Shown: piece after piece, positions 33,301 through 48,300 of the stretch
How positions within the stretch are numbered: position 1 is the stretch's first letter
Layout: each line of letters begins with the position of its first letter
DNA from: Argyresthia goedartella
Lineage: Eukaryota > Arthropoda > Insecta > Lepidoptera > Argyresthiidae
Assembly: GCA_949825045.1 (NCBI GenBank)
Contig: OX463820.1
Location: 8,320,501-8,384,500, forward strand
Length of the DNA: 64,000 nt
Direction: 5' to 3'
Made by a program: the position numbers and the translations under genes
Notes under the pieces: generated by a model
The model's database searches: none
What the model saw: the letters and a program-made list of their open reading frames with translations, nothing else
What the model was told of the DNA's origin: nothing

Positions 33301-36300
33301 GTCCATACTAGGAGTTCATACGCGAGTGGACAGGTAACGCTATTCAAAGTTACCCAAGTTGACATTATACCTGTTACATGGTGTATCGCGCTCAGTGCTA
33401 AAGACGCATTTACCTGGAAGATGGCAGCCAGTTGAGTGAATGAGCGCGAACACAGAACCGCGTTGAAGACTGACTCGTCAGTGCCCAGACGCAGCTCGCC
33501 TGAAAAGTAGAAGCAACATTATTAGAGTACATTTCAGATAACTTTTCCTTTCGCCGTTAAGTTGGTAGCAAGGAACAAGTGTTGCTAGCTTTAAAAAAAT
33601 GTGTACCCAAAAGTTAGGGAAAAAATTAGATTTACCCAGATTGTTAAGGCATCAAAACTATCTATAATAATATCAAATAGGTATGTAAAAGAGTGAAAGC
33701 AATATTAACAGCCAGCTAAGTTAAACTAAATAAAAAGGTGACGCAAGAGCTATCCGCTTTCTTATTTTTTAAATTGGGGAATTGCGATCGGAGTCTTGCA
33801 GCCATATATTGCTTTTCCTATTTTTTTTTGACATTGTGCACTACAGCCGACTTAACGGCGAAGGAAAAAGATACTGAAACGCACTTTAGAAATAGATCGA
33901 CTAAGGGATTGTGGAGTTTAAAGTTTTGTCAGGCAATGATCTAGGAACTAGTGGAATATAGGTAGCTCCTCATGATTTTCTGACCGTGGCTGTGGGAAAA
34001 ATGTGTGCTCTTGCAGCTCTAGGGCTACCTACTGATAGAAATAAGTCATGAGCATTTGTATGTATGTTTGTCAGGCGAATTGTCAGGAAGATGTAGCCAT
34101 ATGAAATGTTTAAAAACAGAAATGAATGGCGTTTGACATTTTTTTTGTGGTTAGAAGAATATGTTTAATTTTTAAAAGCTTTTATTTTGAAGTAAGATGA
34201 CAGGAAAAGAGATCTCAGTCGGCCATAGAGGTCTTTAACCTGAGTAAGTTGTTTACTCAAGTCCGTATCGTATTTACCTTTGCGTCAGTCATTTATGAGT
34301 CAGTATCACTGCAATAAAATTGCAGCTATCATACAACGAACCATGTTTCACCATCAGCCATAAGCTATGCTCTTTTCGACTTTATCTCCTTGCTTTAGAT
34401 ACAAAAACTCACTCTCTACACAGGTAAGCGAACATAAAATGAAATGTAACTACGACTCATTAGTATGAGTCGTAGTTATCATCGGAACTATGATACTAAT
34501 CATAGGAAGAACTATGATTAGTATCATAGTTCTTCCTATGACGTCGTCGCTCAAAAGTCGACGACCCGAAAGGCCGAGTCGATAGTGACGCTGCCTACGA
34601 AACCAAGGGTCCCGGGTTCGAGTCCCGGTGGGGGCAAATGTTTGTTTGATGAGAACGGATGTTTGTACCCTAGTCATGGTTGTTTATCTATCTAAGTATA
34701 ATATTTATCTATATAAGTATATATATCGTTGTCTAGTACCCAAGCTACAGGGAATCCTAGTTTGGGGCTAGATCAATGTGTGTAAAAGGTGTCCAAGGTA
34801 TTATTATTATTATTATTATTATAAGTAGAACAGAAAAATCATTGATCAACGACACGAAATCAAACAACGGCGTGGCCTGAGCTGACTCATACTACATCAT
34901 TAGGCTCGACGGAAACAAACGTCATCATGAGAGTAGTCGACAAGGCCGCTTAGTGAACGCTATCAGGTTATTCTGTGATGTACATGCCGCGCCAAGTTTA
35001 TTTGGCTATGAGCGAGCCGTGACCTCTTTTTCTCCCATAGGGCAAGGTGGGGTGAGAGACAAAGCAACTTGGCGGGAAAATATCTAGAACATATTGCCAT
35101 GAAAACGATTTACTAAGAAGTTTTGTGGTTATTGTAAGGCTGCCAACAAGAGAAAGTGCTATTGTAAACGTGATTCATTTCTCTTGTAGTGAGTTGTCGA
35201 TGATAAGAATAGATTTTCGACGAAATGGTAATGTAATAGGCTATTTATGAGTGATTGGTAATGCTTTGTTTGAACATAATAATAGCATTCACATTTTTCA
35301 TGGTTGCAGTGATAATAAGTGTGCACTCAAAGTGAAAATAAAACTGACAACTGTAACGCTAAATATGGCCTGGATGATTATATAATTGGATCCGAGTTGA
35401 TGTCGACTTAGTGCTACTTAAATGAAAGCTCCCAGAGCCAGGCACATGCCTAAATAATGATACAAGATCCAAAAACGAGGAATCAGGTGTATCCAGTGGG
35501 CTGTGTATGCTATAACGGGCTCCAGCTGGTGCAGGAGTTAGCATGGCTGAAGTAGACGTGCAGGCGAAGGGGACATGCACAACGTCCCCGCTCAGGTGGG
35601 CCAGGTGCAGGCACTATGATTTTTGGGTTAACCTTTATTGAGTATTTGATTAAGATTCTCACTGAAGGAAAACGCGATTGGATGAAAGGTTCTCGATATG
35701 ATTTAGTTACATAATTTAATTACGAAAAGACCTCTAATTTTTTTTATTTTTCATTACAGAATTATTGCATTCAAAATGTGGATATTATGTATTCGTAAAC
35801 TCTCCTTGGAGCGTAGTTTACTTTTAAACAATTTTCATGTGGTTTGGCGCTAAGTTATTTTAGTTTGAGTCGAGCGCATTGTTTGCGCTCCGTTTTCTTT
35901 CTTATGTGGAAGAAATTAACGCTGTCACTTTCGTTTTTCTTTTTTATATATATTTTCGTATCACCTTGAGTAGGAAGAAGAAAAAGCTATAACGGGAATA
36001 TAAACTTACCAGCTTGTAACAAGCTCCTGGCGTCGTTTCTCGCGCTATCTCTGTTGACATTGAAGTCCTCCGACCGGTTGCCCTGCAATTTCATATTGAA
36101 CAAAGATAAAATAAAATAAAGATAAAGATAAAATAAAAAGGCAATTCCTCGGTTTCAATTATAGTTTAAATAATGTTCAGAGTTATATTACTATGTTACA
36201 TATGGCAAATTAGACCCGACCCAACCCATCCTAACCTAACCCGACCCAACCGGAGAATTCTAGACTTTATTATAATGATAAAAAGCGGCCAAGTGCGAGT

Positions 36301-39300
36301 GGGACTCGCGCACCGGGGGTTCTGCCCAAATCGCATATATATTTTTTGTGAAGGAACTAGAAATTTACGGTTCTAACATTGTTTCCTTTACTTGCGCTAT
36401 AAGACCATGCTTCGTGCCAAATTTCATGATTCTGGGTCAACGGGAAGTACGTTTTGATTCCCTTGTGATCTTGATATGGCGGCATCTTTTGATTGCGTTG
36501 ACCTAAAAGTTTTATAATTTCCCAACTTTAAGAGACCACAGAATTGAGTAATCGATATTAATTTCTAAGCGATAACGCCACGCGTTCTTGAAAAAATTAA
36601 CCTTGCTGTCTGTACGGACAGACAGAGAGACAGAAATTATCAGTTTTCCGAATTTTTCCTTTTACTTGTGCTTTAAGACCTTGCTTCGTGCCCAATTTGA
36701 CGATTCTAGGTCAACGGGAAGAACCCCCATACTGTAGTTTTGATTCCCTTGTGAATATCAACAATTTCAGGAAAATCGTGACATATATGGCGGTATATTT
36801 TGATTGTGTCGACTTAAACGTTTGATTTTTTCACAGCTTCAACAGACAACAGACTTGAATAATCGATATCAATGTTAACTTGATACCTTTACGCGTTCCT
36901 GACAGACGGATTACGGACTTACGGACAGACAGACGGATGATGAAGTGACCCTATAAGGGTCCCTTTTTTCCTTTAAAGGTACAGAACCCTAAAAATATCA
37001 TAGCGTCACGACTTTTCCCATACGGGGTGGCAGAGGCAGAGTTGAGCCCGCGTTTAGCCATAAAACAGAAGTAATTGATACCGTATTTCAAGAGAACAGA
37101 GCTGAGAGAAGTATGCGTTTATTAAAAAAGAGCACTAATAGGTATTAAAATCAAGGGAAACTAATTATAAGTTCGTTCCACTAATTTGAAATTGTTTTCA
37201 ATCCCGTGAAAAACAGTGTCGACTGCTACAGTGTGATAAGGTGTAATAACTGTGCAAACAATTACTTATGATGATGGAAAAATTTGGTATGAAACTAATT
37301 ATGGTATTAAAACAATAGCTTCTACATTATAATAGCGTATACAAACTTGATAGTTTAAAACGATGTTAAGGTAAATTGTAATTATACTGTACCATGCAGA
37401 GGGAAGTCATGAGTCGCTTGAAGTTTCCAGATGTGTCACCGCGTAAATCATCTTCGAGTAGATTGCCATAAACTAGAAATCAAACCATCATAATGTTAGT
37501 TTACATAGTGAGATACCACAAGAGCTATCTTTCGAGAATTCGAGAGCAAATCTAATGTTTGTTAATGCAGTTAACTTTCCTGTACGAGATTGAGCCATGA
37601 ATCACCACTTGAAAGGTAAAATTCCATTTCCAAACTCAAAACATAATCAGTTACTCATAAGTTCAGATGATCATATTTAATTTATTTTTCTCATTTACAT
37701 CATTTATAAGAGAGTTAAGTGTTTGACTTGTAAAAGTGCATTATTGTTGCCTACTTACAATAAATGTTTTGAGTTTTGGAAATGTTGCGTTTTTGTGTTT
37801 CGCTTGCAACACAAAAACGCAACATTTCCAAAACTCAAAACATTTATTGTAAGTAGGCAACAATAATGCACTTGAAACAATTTTGAAAGTTTGAAAAAAA
37901 AAATATACACAGAAAAGGTCATCAATGTAGCTACACAGAAAAGGTCATCAATTTTTAAGTATTAAGTACTTTTATATTATATAATAAAAGCTTATATTTA
38001 TATTTAACATTTATTTTTAGGTAGACACAGTACGATTATTTTAACTCGGTAGACAAGTCTCGGCTTTTTGATTTTGTTATAAATCGTAAATCAATCGACT
38101 GTTTTCAGATTGTTCTCTTAATATACTGTTCATGATACACCTATCCAGGACCAGGACATCTTGATCACTTTCAGCGACTAAAACCGAGAAGCATCGGTGA
38201 AGTTAAAGTAATCGTACTTACCTACCTTCCATATTTTTTTCTTTTTATAATTGCAAGCTCATATTTACACGCTTGACAGGTCAAGTCAAGTCAAGGTACT
38301 TTATTACTGTAGATATTTACATATACTTAGCAAACGTAATTTTTTGCCACTTCTCTACATTGGACCACTGGTAGAAGAAGAGCGCAGAAACTCCCACAGA
38401 TTGATTTTTAGATCTCTTTTAAAATGGTTTGTGCTTAACTAATACAAATATGAAAAAAAAAAATATGAGGAATAAATAATTACAAAATTATTAACAACAA
38501 GGTCTGTGTGAGCTAGATTATTTAACAATATCGAAATCATGTTTTTCAAAGGTCAAACGGTCAAAGAGCTACTTCCACACTTGCATCATCAAAGAGGAGC
38601 ACGCGGATGTACATTTGATAGGGGACTAAAAAGAACGTGCGACTAAAAAGTGAAACGACGCCGAGTGCCAAGGGCCGCCAATCAAGGTCAATGTCGTTAT
38701 GACGTCATACTATAGTGAGAACAGCAGCAGTAGGTTCTAAATTTCATTTCATACTAGCTGCCCGTGGCGTGGCTTCTCAACGAGGTTCTAGGATTCTCAT
38801 AGCTCCGAGTACTCTAATCCAGGGTAGTAGTGAATGTCAAAACCGCCGCAGTTCCACAGTTTTCGGTCGATTTGATTTGCTGAATTTGGGGGCGGGGCAG
38901 AAAATTCGATTCAAATTTGGAAACGGAAAAACAAAATTCAAATTGGATGCGCAAACCCTCGACGTCCTACGCCGACTCGAATTCTCATAGAAAATCCCCG
39001 TACTAAATTATTTTTGCTTGGACTGTTTTCAAACAGTTTTTTAAAAACGAATCGTCATCGAAATCAGTTCATCTGTTTGCGAGTGTCTCGCTTACCATCA
39101 CATTTTGGGATCCATTTTGATTTACATAGATTGCTCTATGTTGATGGTAATTTTTGAGACCTCGAGAGGCCTCATTGGCATCACATACGCTAACCGTGGC
39201 GTAGGAAACGATTCATTAGCCGCTGCGATCAAGATTACAAGGACGCGAGAATTATTTCCATATTCTCAGAATATACAGTTTCACTTATCTTCACTAACCT

Positions 39301-42300
39301 GCTCTCAGTTAATGTGCCTCAGGTTATTTATTCATCTTGCAAGAAATGTGGACTAAAATCGTAACACATTGGTTTAACAACCTTATGCCATAGTAATAAA
39401 ATTCAAAACCTATAACGGGAGATGGTATTTCTAACATGGGAGTTGAGTGGATAAACAGCAAAAGGATCAAGTATGACAAAAATGACATGGGAAGATGAAA
39501 TTAAAATGGCAATAGATCCAAACTGCACAAGAGTCGCCACAGATAGAAATGGTTAGAGGAGGCATTTGAACTTACAGACATTATAGAAAATCCAACAGGG
39601 GCCCAATTCCGGTACACGATGACAGCTCAATGACAATTACATGACGATTACGGTCAACTTTAGATATCCAATATCTGACGATTTTGTAATCCCATTCCCT
39701 TTGTTGATTAACTTAATTACTGTGCTTTTAACTTAATTTTTACCATTATTGACAAAAATAAATGTTCTCAGCACGCCAAATATTGGATATCTAAAGTTGA
39801 CCGTAATCGTCATGTAATTGTCATGGAGCTGTCATTGTGTACCGGAATTGGGCTCCAGGAATCTTGTTCAGATCAGAATAAAGGGTTTATATAAATATTA
39901 AAAAAGTGGCCAAGTTCGAGTCGGACTCGCCCATGAAGGGTTCCGTTGTATCTAGTAATTATGTGACTGGATGTTTGTGTTGTAATTTTGTTGTTGTATT
40001 TATTTATTTATTTATTTAATATACAATTACGATGTACAACATTACAGGTATACACCCAATGCGCTGTACAAAGTCTAATAGTTATACAATGTCAGAATCA
40101 ATTTAGGTAAGTCGATTTCACAGGTAGGGAACAAAGGGTACAAATTCGTAGAAAATACTACATATCAAATCACATTAAACATTAACTTTAACTTTAGGTC
40201 AAATTCAAATAGTATTAAACATTATTAGGTATGTCAAGGGTACTAAATTAAAATGTCAATGCAAAAATAATAATAATAATATTTCTAAGACAACACTTTC
40301 ACTCCTTCATCTCGCAGAACCTGCCACATTCTCGCACAATATGCACAATTGTATGAATGACAAAGTTATCTTTGCGGTTTTTAATAAATGTTTATAACTT
40401 AAAAACTGCATATTAATTTTGTTTAAACCAATTTTCGTTGAAAGTGCTTATTGAGATATACAGCGTATATTTTTTTTAGATTTTTCACTCTATTACTTTA
40501 AAAGTTAGAAGGGGGGGGACACTTTTTTCCAATTTGGAAGGGTCTGTCTCTTTAAGGATTTACTTTCAGGAAAAATGGTTTCAGGAACCTCAACATATAG
40601 GCTTGATGAAGAAAATATTTTTTCACACCTTTCATTCGGAAAAGTATGTTTTGCTCCACGACGAGAGGGAGCAAAATGCTACTTTTCTGTTTAAGCTACT
40701 TTTTTAATTTATTCATTGGCATGTAGCATTTATGCAATGTGCCAATAGAACACAGTTCTTAATGAAATAATCGATTCTAATTAAATCGTAATCGATTAAA
40801 AACGAAGACGTTTCAAGTTTCAACTTTAACAACGTTATATGAAAATTTATGAATTTTTCGTAATATATGAAAAAAGCACATTAAATTATGTGTTTTATTG
40901 AAAAATCAAAAGTTATTGTGATATAATGAATATTGAGATCCGATACCATTGTAATAATCGATTCGATAATTTTTACACATTGGTAAAAGTAGCACAGGAA
41001 TATTTTATCTGTGGTGACTTTTCCCTAATCCTTCACAATCCGCCATTATTAAAAAAAAGATTTCGTTGTTCGATTACTGTAAAAGTGTTGAAAGTACAAT
41101 TCAAAGTATAGTTATTTCATTATTTTTAGAGCATTATATTTCAATTTTCCTCATAGTCGGTGTGAAAAATTGTATGTGTCACTCAGGAGCAAACTTATTT
41201 TCGTCTTGGGCGTCAACGCTTGAAACCTTCGTTACGCTCAGGATTCTAACTTAGAATCTCTCGCTACGCTCAGGATTCTATCGTAGCATTCGCTTCACTC
41301 TGGGTTCAATGTACCGCCCTCGCCGTAAATACATCATTTTGCTCCCTTGTGACACAAATAACTATTTGGTTTCAGTTACATGTATGGAGAGCCCCCTTTA
41401 ATTATTTTAATTTTTGTATAAAAATCGTAAAGCGGTTCACAGTTCATCGACATACCAAGTTTCAACAGTGATTTCCTAATAGTTTCTGCATAAAGTTGCT
41501 GTGACATACGGACGGACGGACGGACGGACAGACAGACTTGACGAAACTATAAGGGTTCCTTGTTTCTCTACGGAATCCTAAAAAAGTTTGAACACGTTAA
41601 GCGCTTTTTCCCTGATAACCGCCTCATCCATTATAGAAGTCATATCATATCCATAGTTTACCAGAACTCTGAAACGATTTACCCTATCCCAACCTTAAAA
41701 CCACGAGGAAAATCTCCTAGGCCAGCGCATTGTTTTCACCCTATAATATATATTGAAAGCGCGTGAAAGAGCCATACGCAATGCCGAAATTAACCAGAGG
41801 GATGTGTATCTAAAATTATACACAAGTGTAGAGACAGTGTGTGCATAATGATACGCATGGTGACAAAAAGATCAGACTATCTATTACTTACTGGCAGTAT
41901 ACGCCTGCTTGATGACCTGAATCTCGTGGTTGGACATGGTGCACATCACCTCGATGAGCACATCCTCGTCAGTGCCGATGCCCGCGATCGCGTCGTGCAG
42001 CTCCTTGGCGTAGAACTGCGGCAGCGGCGTCATCAGTGCGACGACCACGTCCTCAAACTTGCCGGTTGTCTCGCTTTTCAGGTCGGAGATCAGGTCCTGC
42101 GAAGGAGAGACTTTCATTTGTTTTCTTCTTCTGCGGCAAAATCCTCCACGTGCGGTGCTATTTCCTATGAGTTTGCAAGCGCGCCCATGTTTATTGCAGC
42201 TACAATAATAATTGCTGTGTAATTAATAATAATGCCTTGAACACTATTTACACACATTGATCTAGCCCCTAACTAGGATGCCCTGTATCTTGGGTACTAG

Positions 42301-45300
42301 ACAACGATGCACTTACTTATAAAGATAAATATTAAACTTAGATAGATAAATAACCATGACTAGAGTACAAACATCCGTTCTCATCAAACATATATTTGCC
42401 CCCACCGGGACTCGAACCCGGGACCCTTGGCTTCTTATGCAGGGTCACTGCCGACTCGGCCTTTGGGTCGTCGTTTGAAGGTTTCGCTACGGAGGTTTGA
42501 AGGTTTCTTTTGCGATGATTATCATCATCATCATCACTATAACGCTTGCATGTGTGTCTTTGAGTATCCCTTAATTAATAGAAAAGATAATTCATAAATA
42601 TTCCACACTACAGTAAACATAATTATAGGTAGGTCCCCTCTGAATACAAAACACAACAACAGAAAGTAATGTCAGTATTGAAATTTAATGGCGGGATGAC
42701 CTCGACAAGGTTCTGCCGAGGTGGCCGGAGGTGGCACAGAACATGGACGTGGCTACATAAAAAAAAGAAATTGACAAGCAGCAATTTCATTAAGACACAT
42801 TAATCGTTAGTGTATTTATAAAGTGCACATATATGGAACAGGGTTGAAGAGGAGCATATTTTATCTACACACGTATCATAAACCCTCTTTACTAACCGCA
42901 CGTTACGACCAGCATAATGTTCTACTTGGTAAAAACTCATTTCTTATCTGATTTTTTTTTTTCTATATAATATGACATTCAAATTTCGAACGCCGACGCC
43001 CGCCTGCGTGCCACGCCTAGTTTGTCTGTGAAGTTGGTACTGACATTCAAATTTCGAACGCCGACGCCCGCCTGCGTGAAGTTGGTACTAAAGAACAAGC
43101 TAAATAACTGCAGAGCCACAATGCCGGTCAAACATGCGGTTCTTGAACACGTCAAAGAGAGCTTATGATATGTGTGTAGATAAACTAGTGTATGTAACTG
43201 TACATAATTAGGCATTAAAACTCTCGAGTGGTATTATTATGAAACTCGCCTTCGGCTCGTTTCATAAACACACTCTCGAGTATGAATGCCCTCCATTATG
43301 TAGCAGTCACTTAAACTACTATAAAAAGCCCCCCTCTCTACTTTTTAAAGGCATTTTCAGTAGTGTAAGTGACTGATACATAATAAAGGGCATTAAAACT
43401 CGAGTTTGCGTTTAGGAAACGAGCCGAAGGAGAGTTTCATAATAATGTCACGCGAGAGTTTTAATGCCTAATTATGTAAAGGTACTATCGACAAAAGTGA
43501 ATCCTGACCCACAATGGAACCTTGTAACAGTCGCGATTCTACAATTGTAGAATCGCGACTGTTTGACTCAGTGCACGGTGTTAATTTTACAAGGTTCCAT
43601 TGTGGGTCAGGATTCACTTTTGTCGATAGTACATACAACTAGTTTCAATTTCAATTTGTTCAATTTCAAGTTTATCAACACACATACCATAAGCTCTCTT
43701 TGATGTGGTAATGGCATGGTCGTGGCATTGATCATTGCTCTGCACTTGTTTAGCTTGTTAAGTAGTACCAACTTCTCTGACAAACTAGGGGCGGCACGCG
43801 GGCGTTGGAAATTTGAATATCATAATATGTCAAAATATTGATATATTATAGTCATAATATTCAGATAAAAAATGAGTTTTTACCAAGTAGTATAAAATTA
43901 TGCTAGTCTTAACGTGCGGTCTTTGGACGCAGTAAAGAGGGTTTATGATACGTGTGTAGATAAAATATTTTATAGCAGCTAGCACACGGGAATAATTAAG
44001 TAATTAATAATATAAAGTAATGTGACTGTAAAGGCTTCTTTCCTCCAAAAAACCGTGCTATAATTCAATTTCGTTAAAAAAAATACCCGCTCAAGGGATC
44101 AAAACTGATATGGTTGTTTGGTGCAGGACGGTCAATGGGCGTGTCTGCAAGAACAATTCGGAGACTATGTGAGGCAAACTGGTACGGAAGAGTGTCTCGG
44201 AAGGTACCACTTTTGAAAAAGCAAAATGTTATGGCAAGATTAGCGTTTGCTAAAAATATTAACACTGGACTGAACTAGAATGGAAACATGTGCTTTCTGA
44301 TGAAACAAAAATTAATATGATTAATTCTGTCGGAAAACAATATGTTAGACGCCCCCCGAAAAAAGAAATGGATCCCAAGTATACCAAGAAAGTAGTCAAT
44401 CGTGTCGGCGGAAATATCTAGGTGTGGGGCTGTTTAAAATAGAAGGAAACATAAATAAATTCCAGTATACGAATATATTAGAACAAGCCATGCTGCCTTA
44501 TGCCGAGCAAAATTTTCTGGTCATTTGGACTACTTTCCAATGTAGGTAACATTTAATTCCGGTAGCAAAAGAAGTCCATATATAATATCCTTAATTGGTG
44601 GTCCTGAAAAAGTTGGACTTACTTCTTTTATTATACAACACAGGATATACTTCACTCGCTGCATAACGAAGAGGACCTTAAAAAATAAGACCCAGCGGAA
44701 TCAAAATGTCCAAAAATACACTTTCGCAGTCCCCGTTGATTCAAGCCATCGAGGGTTCTAATGAAGTGTCTGTTCAGACTCAAAACAGTCTCAGTTCAGA
44801 TGCATCAACAAGTCACTGAGACATTTACAAACTCCAAAGAGCCATCGCCGATACAGACGCAAGATCATCAAGTTATCAAATACTTTCAAGAAACGCATGT
44901 AAACAAAAATCTCCTTCAGTCATACATGAACTCGCCAATGACAATGACACTAATGAAGTTCAGAAAAATATTGTCGATGCCTTTGTTTTCGAGTCACAGT
45001 CGCAGCCGATGGCATATCCAGTTATCTCAGATGTTTGATCTATCCTACCCTATTCCTACAGAAAATCAAGAACTAGCCTAAAAGCGATTATTTCTAATGT
45101 GGCTCCAAAACATCATCAACAGGATTTCGAATTAGTTCAATGTGTTGTTTGTTCTAATTATACGTCGGTTGCTCATACCTGCACTGAAAGTAATTTTTTT
45201 GGAAAAAGATATTGTGTTAAATTTGTAAAAACAATTAGAATCAAAAAACAAAGTGAAAAGTCGAGGAAGGTTTAGAAAAACAAGCCAAAAAAATGGTATC

Positions 45301-48300
45301 GTTTTCTGATGCTATAAGAGGTACTACAGTGATAATAAAAATACCTGAAGTTGACAGATCAAAAACTGATGCATTTTCAATTTTAGCCAAAGTTCTTGAA
45401 AAGTCTGATGAAGGGCTCTACAAACTGGGCACTAAAAGTGCAACTCTGAAGCAATAAAATATGGGCAAGATCTCAATTCAGCGTTTGTCAAGAAGGATTG
45501 ATAGAAAAGATGATGTTCCTGATGTCGAAATGTCCTTAGGTCAAACTGCAATAAAATAATCATTAGATCAGGGCCAGGGCTTCAGGAAATGTGACTGCAA
45601 ATCTAAAATGTGGCACTAATAGTTGTGCTTATCGCAAAATAAGTTTTTGTATAATTCTATGTCACCAATCTTTAGATAGAACTAATAAATAAGTAATTTT
45701 ATGTTTTTTCTTATATGATTGATTCCAACCTACATTTTATAACTTTACCGTGCATCCCTAGTCAAGTTGCATTCGCTAACTTATCACTCGCTACGACGAC
45801 GCTAAGAAACTTGCGATTTGAAGTTTGCCGCACTGTTTGCCGATATTTTTCCGATTCCCGTAGTATCTATCAAATCATTATATATAATAATTCAGTTTTC
45901 TTAGTGTTCATTTTTTAATATATGACAGAATTGAGTTTGATTTCGCGTAAGTCTTTGAATTTTAATTTTAATCGTAATTAAATAAAACCGAGTCTCAGGA
46001 AATAGAACATACTCTAAAATACCACCAGACCGCATAGGAAGCTCTCCCCCAACCCTCTATGGGTTGCATTCTTGCATCATATTACTTTCATAGCAAAAAT
46101 AATGTGAACATAACCCCAAATTTTAACAAAATTTATTTATATCTCAAAAACTATGCATTTCCTAGCAGGAAAACTATACTAGGGGAACAGGGGAGCTCCA
46201 AATAACCCCCTGCAATTTACCCAAATAAATATATTTAAAATCCTCGCAATAAGCCCTTATTTCATTTGACATGTCATACGACAGAGTTTTAAAAACTTTT
46301 CTATTTATTTCTGATTTGAGCCCCAAATTCAAAATGTATTTGCTTACGTAACACATTCGTGTTTGGACATAATTATATAAGTGTACCAAATTTCAACTTA
46401 ATCGGTTCAGAATTCGGTCGTTTAATATTAGCACACCTAGGACACACGAGTGAGTGATCCCATAATGGTTACGTTTTTCCTTTTTAAGGTAAAAGGGTCC
46501 AAAAAAGTAAAAACAATAAAACTGTTTCAATATTATACACCTATGCAAACTTCAGTGATTTAATGAATGTAAATATCCGGTTTTGCAAACCTCAATGAGA
46601 TTTGCAAATCGCTAGATTCTAGGTAATATTTTGATTATGCTGTCGATTTTATTTTATTATTTTATCAAGTTCTAAAAATGAATGAAGTAATTTATTAATA
46701 ATATAGTAGTCATTATATAATAGTAATTAATATTTAAATGCTATTGGCCAGTGACAAGTTTCAACGTTAAGACATATCCTCTGAACCTCTTCAACTCAGT
46801 TTGATATGGGCACTTTATATAGACTCGCACTGTATAGATAAGAATATCGCAAGTGTAGTTTACATTAATAGAAAAATACAAAATTCAAATCATAGAATTA
46901 AAACGGTTTGGCAAATCATAAACCGTGAAACTGGCAAAGTTATACCAAGGGACAATGATTTCTGCCTAAAGATAGGTGATGATGTTGTTAAATCCAACGC
47001 TGAGGTAGCTCGAACTTTTGAAACATTATTTACCAATGTACCGTTACTCACAACAGAGCGTCTAAATTCATCCCCATATGAAGCAGACTTTTTTAAAAAA
47101 CAACACTAGCATCAGTAATGTAGATTTTAAATTGTATCATGTTTGCTCGAGCTTTTGAAACATTCTTCACCAATGTACCCTTACTCACAACAGACCGTCT
47201 AAATTCATCTCCATATGAAGCAGAGACTTTATTAAAAAATAACACTAGCGCCAGTAATGTATATTTAAAATTTCATCATGTATATCCCCAGGACATTGTC
47301 AAAACGTTTAAATTACTTAACTTAAAAAATACGGAAGACCTGTGGGGTATATCAGCCAAAGTCATTGGTTCAGTAATTCTAGTTATAGCCCCACACTTAG
47401 CTTATATATTCAATAAATGTGTTGACGATGGGGCTTTCCCAGACCTCATGAAACACAGTAAACTGATACCTCTGTTCAAGTCGGGAGATAAGGGTGATCC
47501 TTCAAATTTCAGACCAATATCTGTTCTTCCAACACTAAGTAAAATATTTGAAAAGATTATACTCAATCAAATGCTCTCACACTTCAACCGTACAAAACAA
47601 CTCCATGCCAAACAATACGGTTTCACTAGGGGTAAATCGACTACGGATGCAGGTATTACCCTTATATCTCATATTTATTCTGCATGGGAGGCCGCACAGG
47701 ATGCTATCGGAGTTTTTTGCGACCTGTCGAAGGCGTTTGATTGTGTTGATCATAATACGCTATTAATTAAATTAAATCATTACGGAGTTAGAAATAAAGC
47801 GTTGGATCTACTAAGATCATACCTAAGCAATAGAATTCAAAAGGCAGAAGTTAACGGCGTAAAATCTGATGGATCGGGTGTTAAAATGGGCGTTCCACAA
47901 GGTTCCATATTAGGCCCTTTCTTATTCCTGGTATATATTAATGATCTGCCTTTCATGGTGGAGAAATTAACTGACACAGTGTTGTTTGCTGATGATACTT
48001 CACTGGTCTTCAAAATTGAAAGACAAAAAGGAGAATTTGATGATGTTAATGTTGTATTGTCTTTAACCTTGAATTGGTTCACAGTTAATAATTTATTGTT
48101 AAACGCTGGTAAAACCAAGTGTATCAAATTCTCACTTCCAAATGTCAGGCAAGTTGAGACCAGTTTAGTGTTAGACAACAGCACGTTAGAATTAGTAAAT
48201 GATACAAAGTTTCTTGGAATAACCATTGATAGCAAATTGCAGTGGGGACCCCACATAGATAAATTGGCTGGTAAATTAAGTTCTGCGGCTTACGCTGTTA

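Noticed and set aside
36215..36250. 'cctaacctaaccc' looking like insect telomere repeat (TTAGG)n
   Set aside because: Only about two units, mixed with 'cgacccaaccc'; no array, so no interstitial telomere call.
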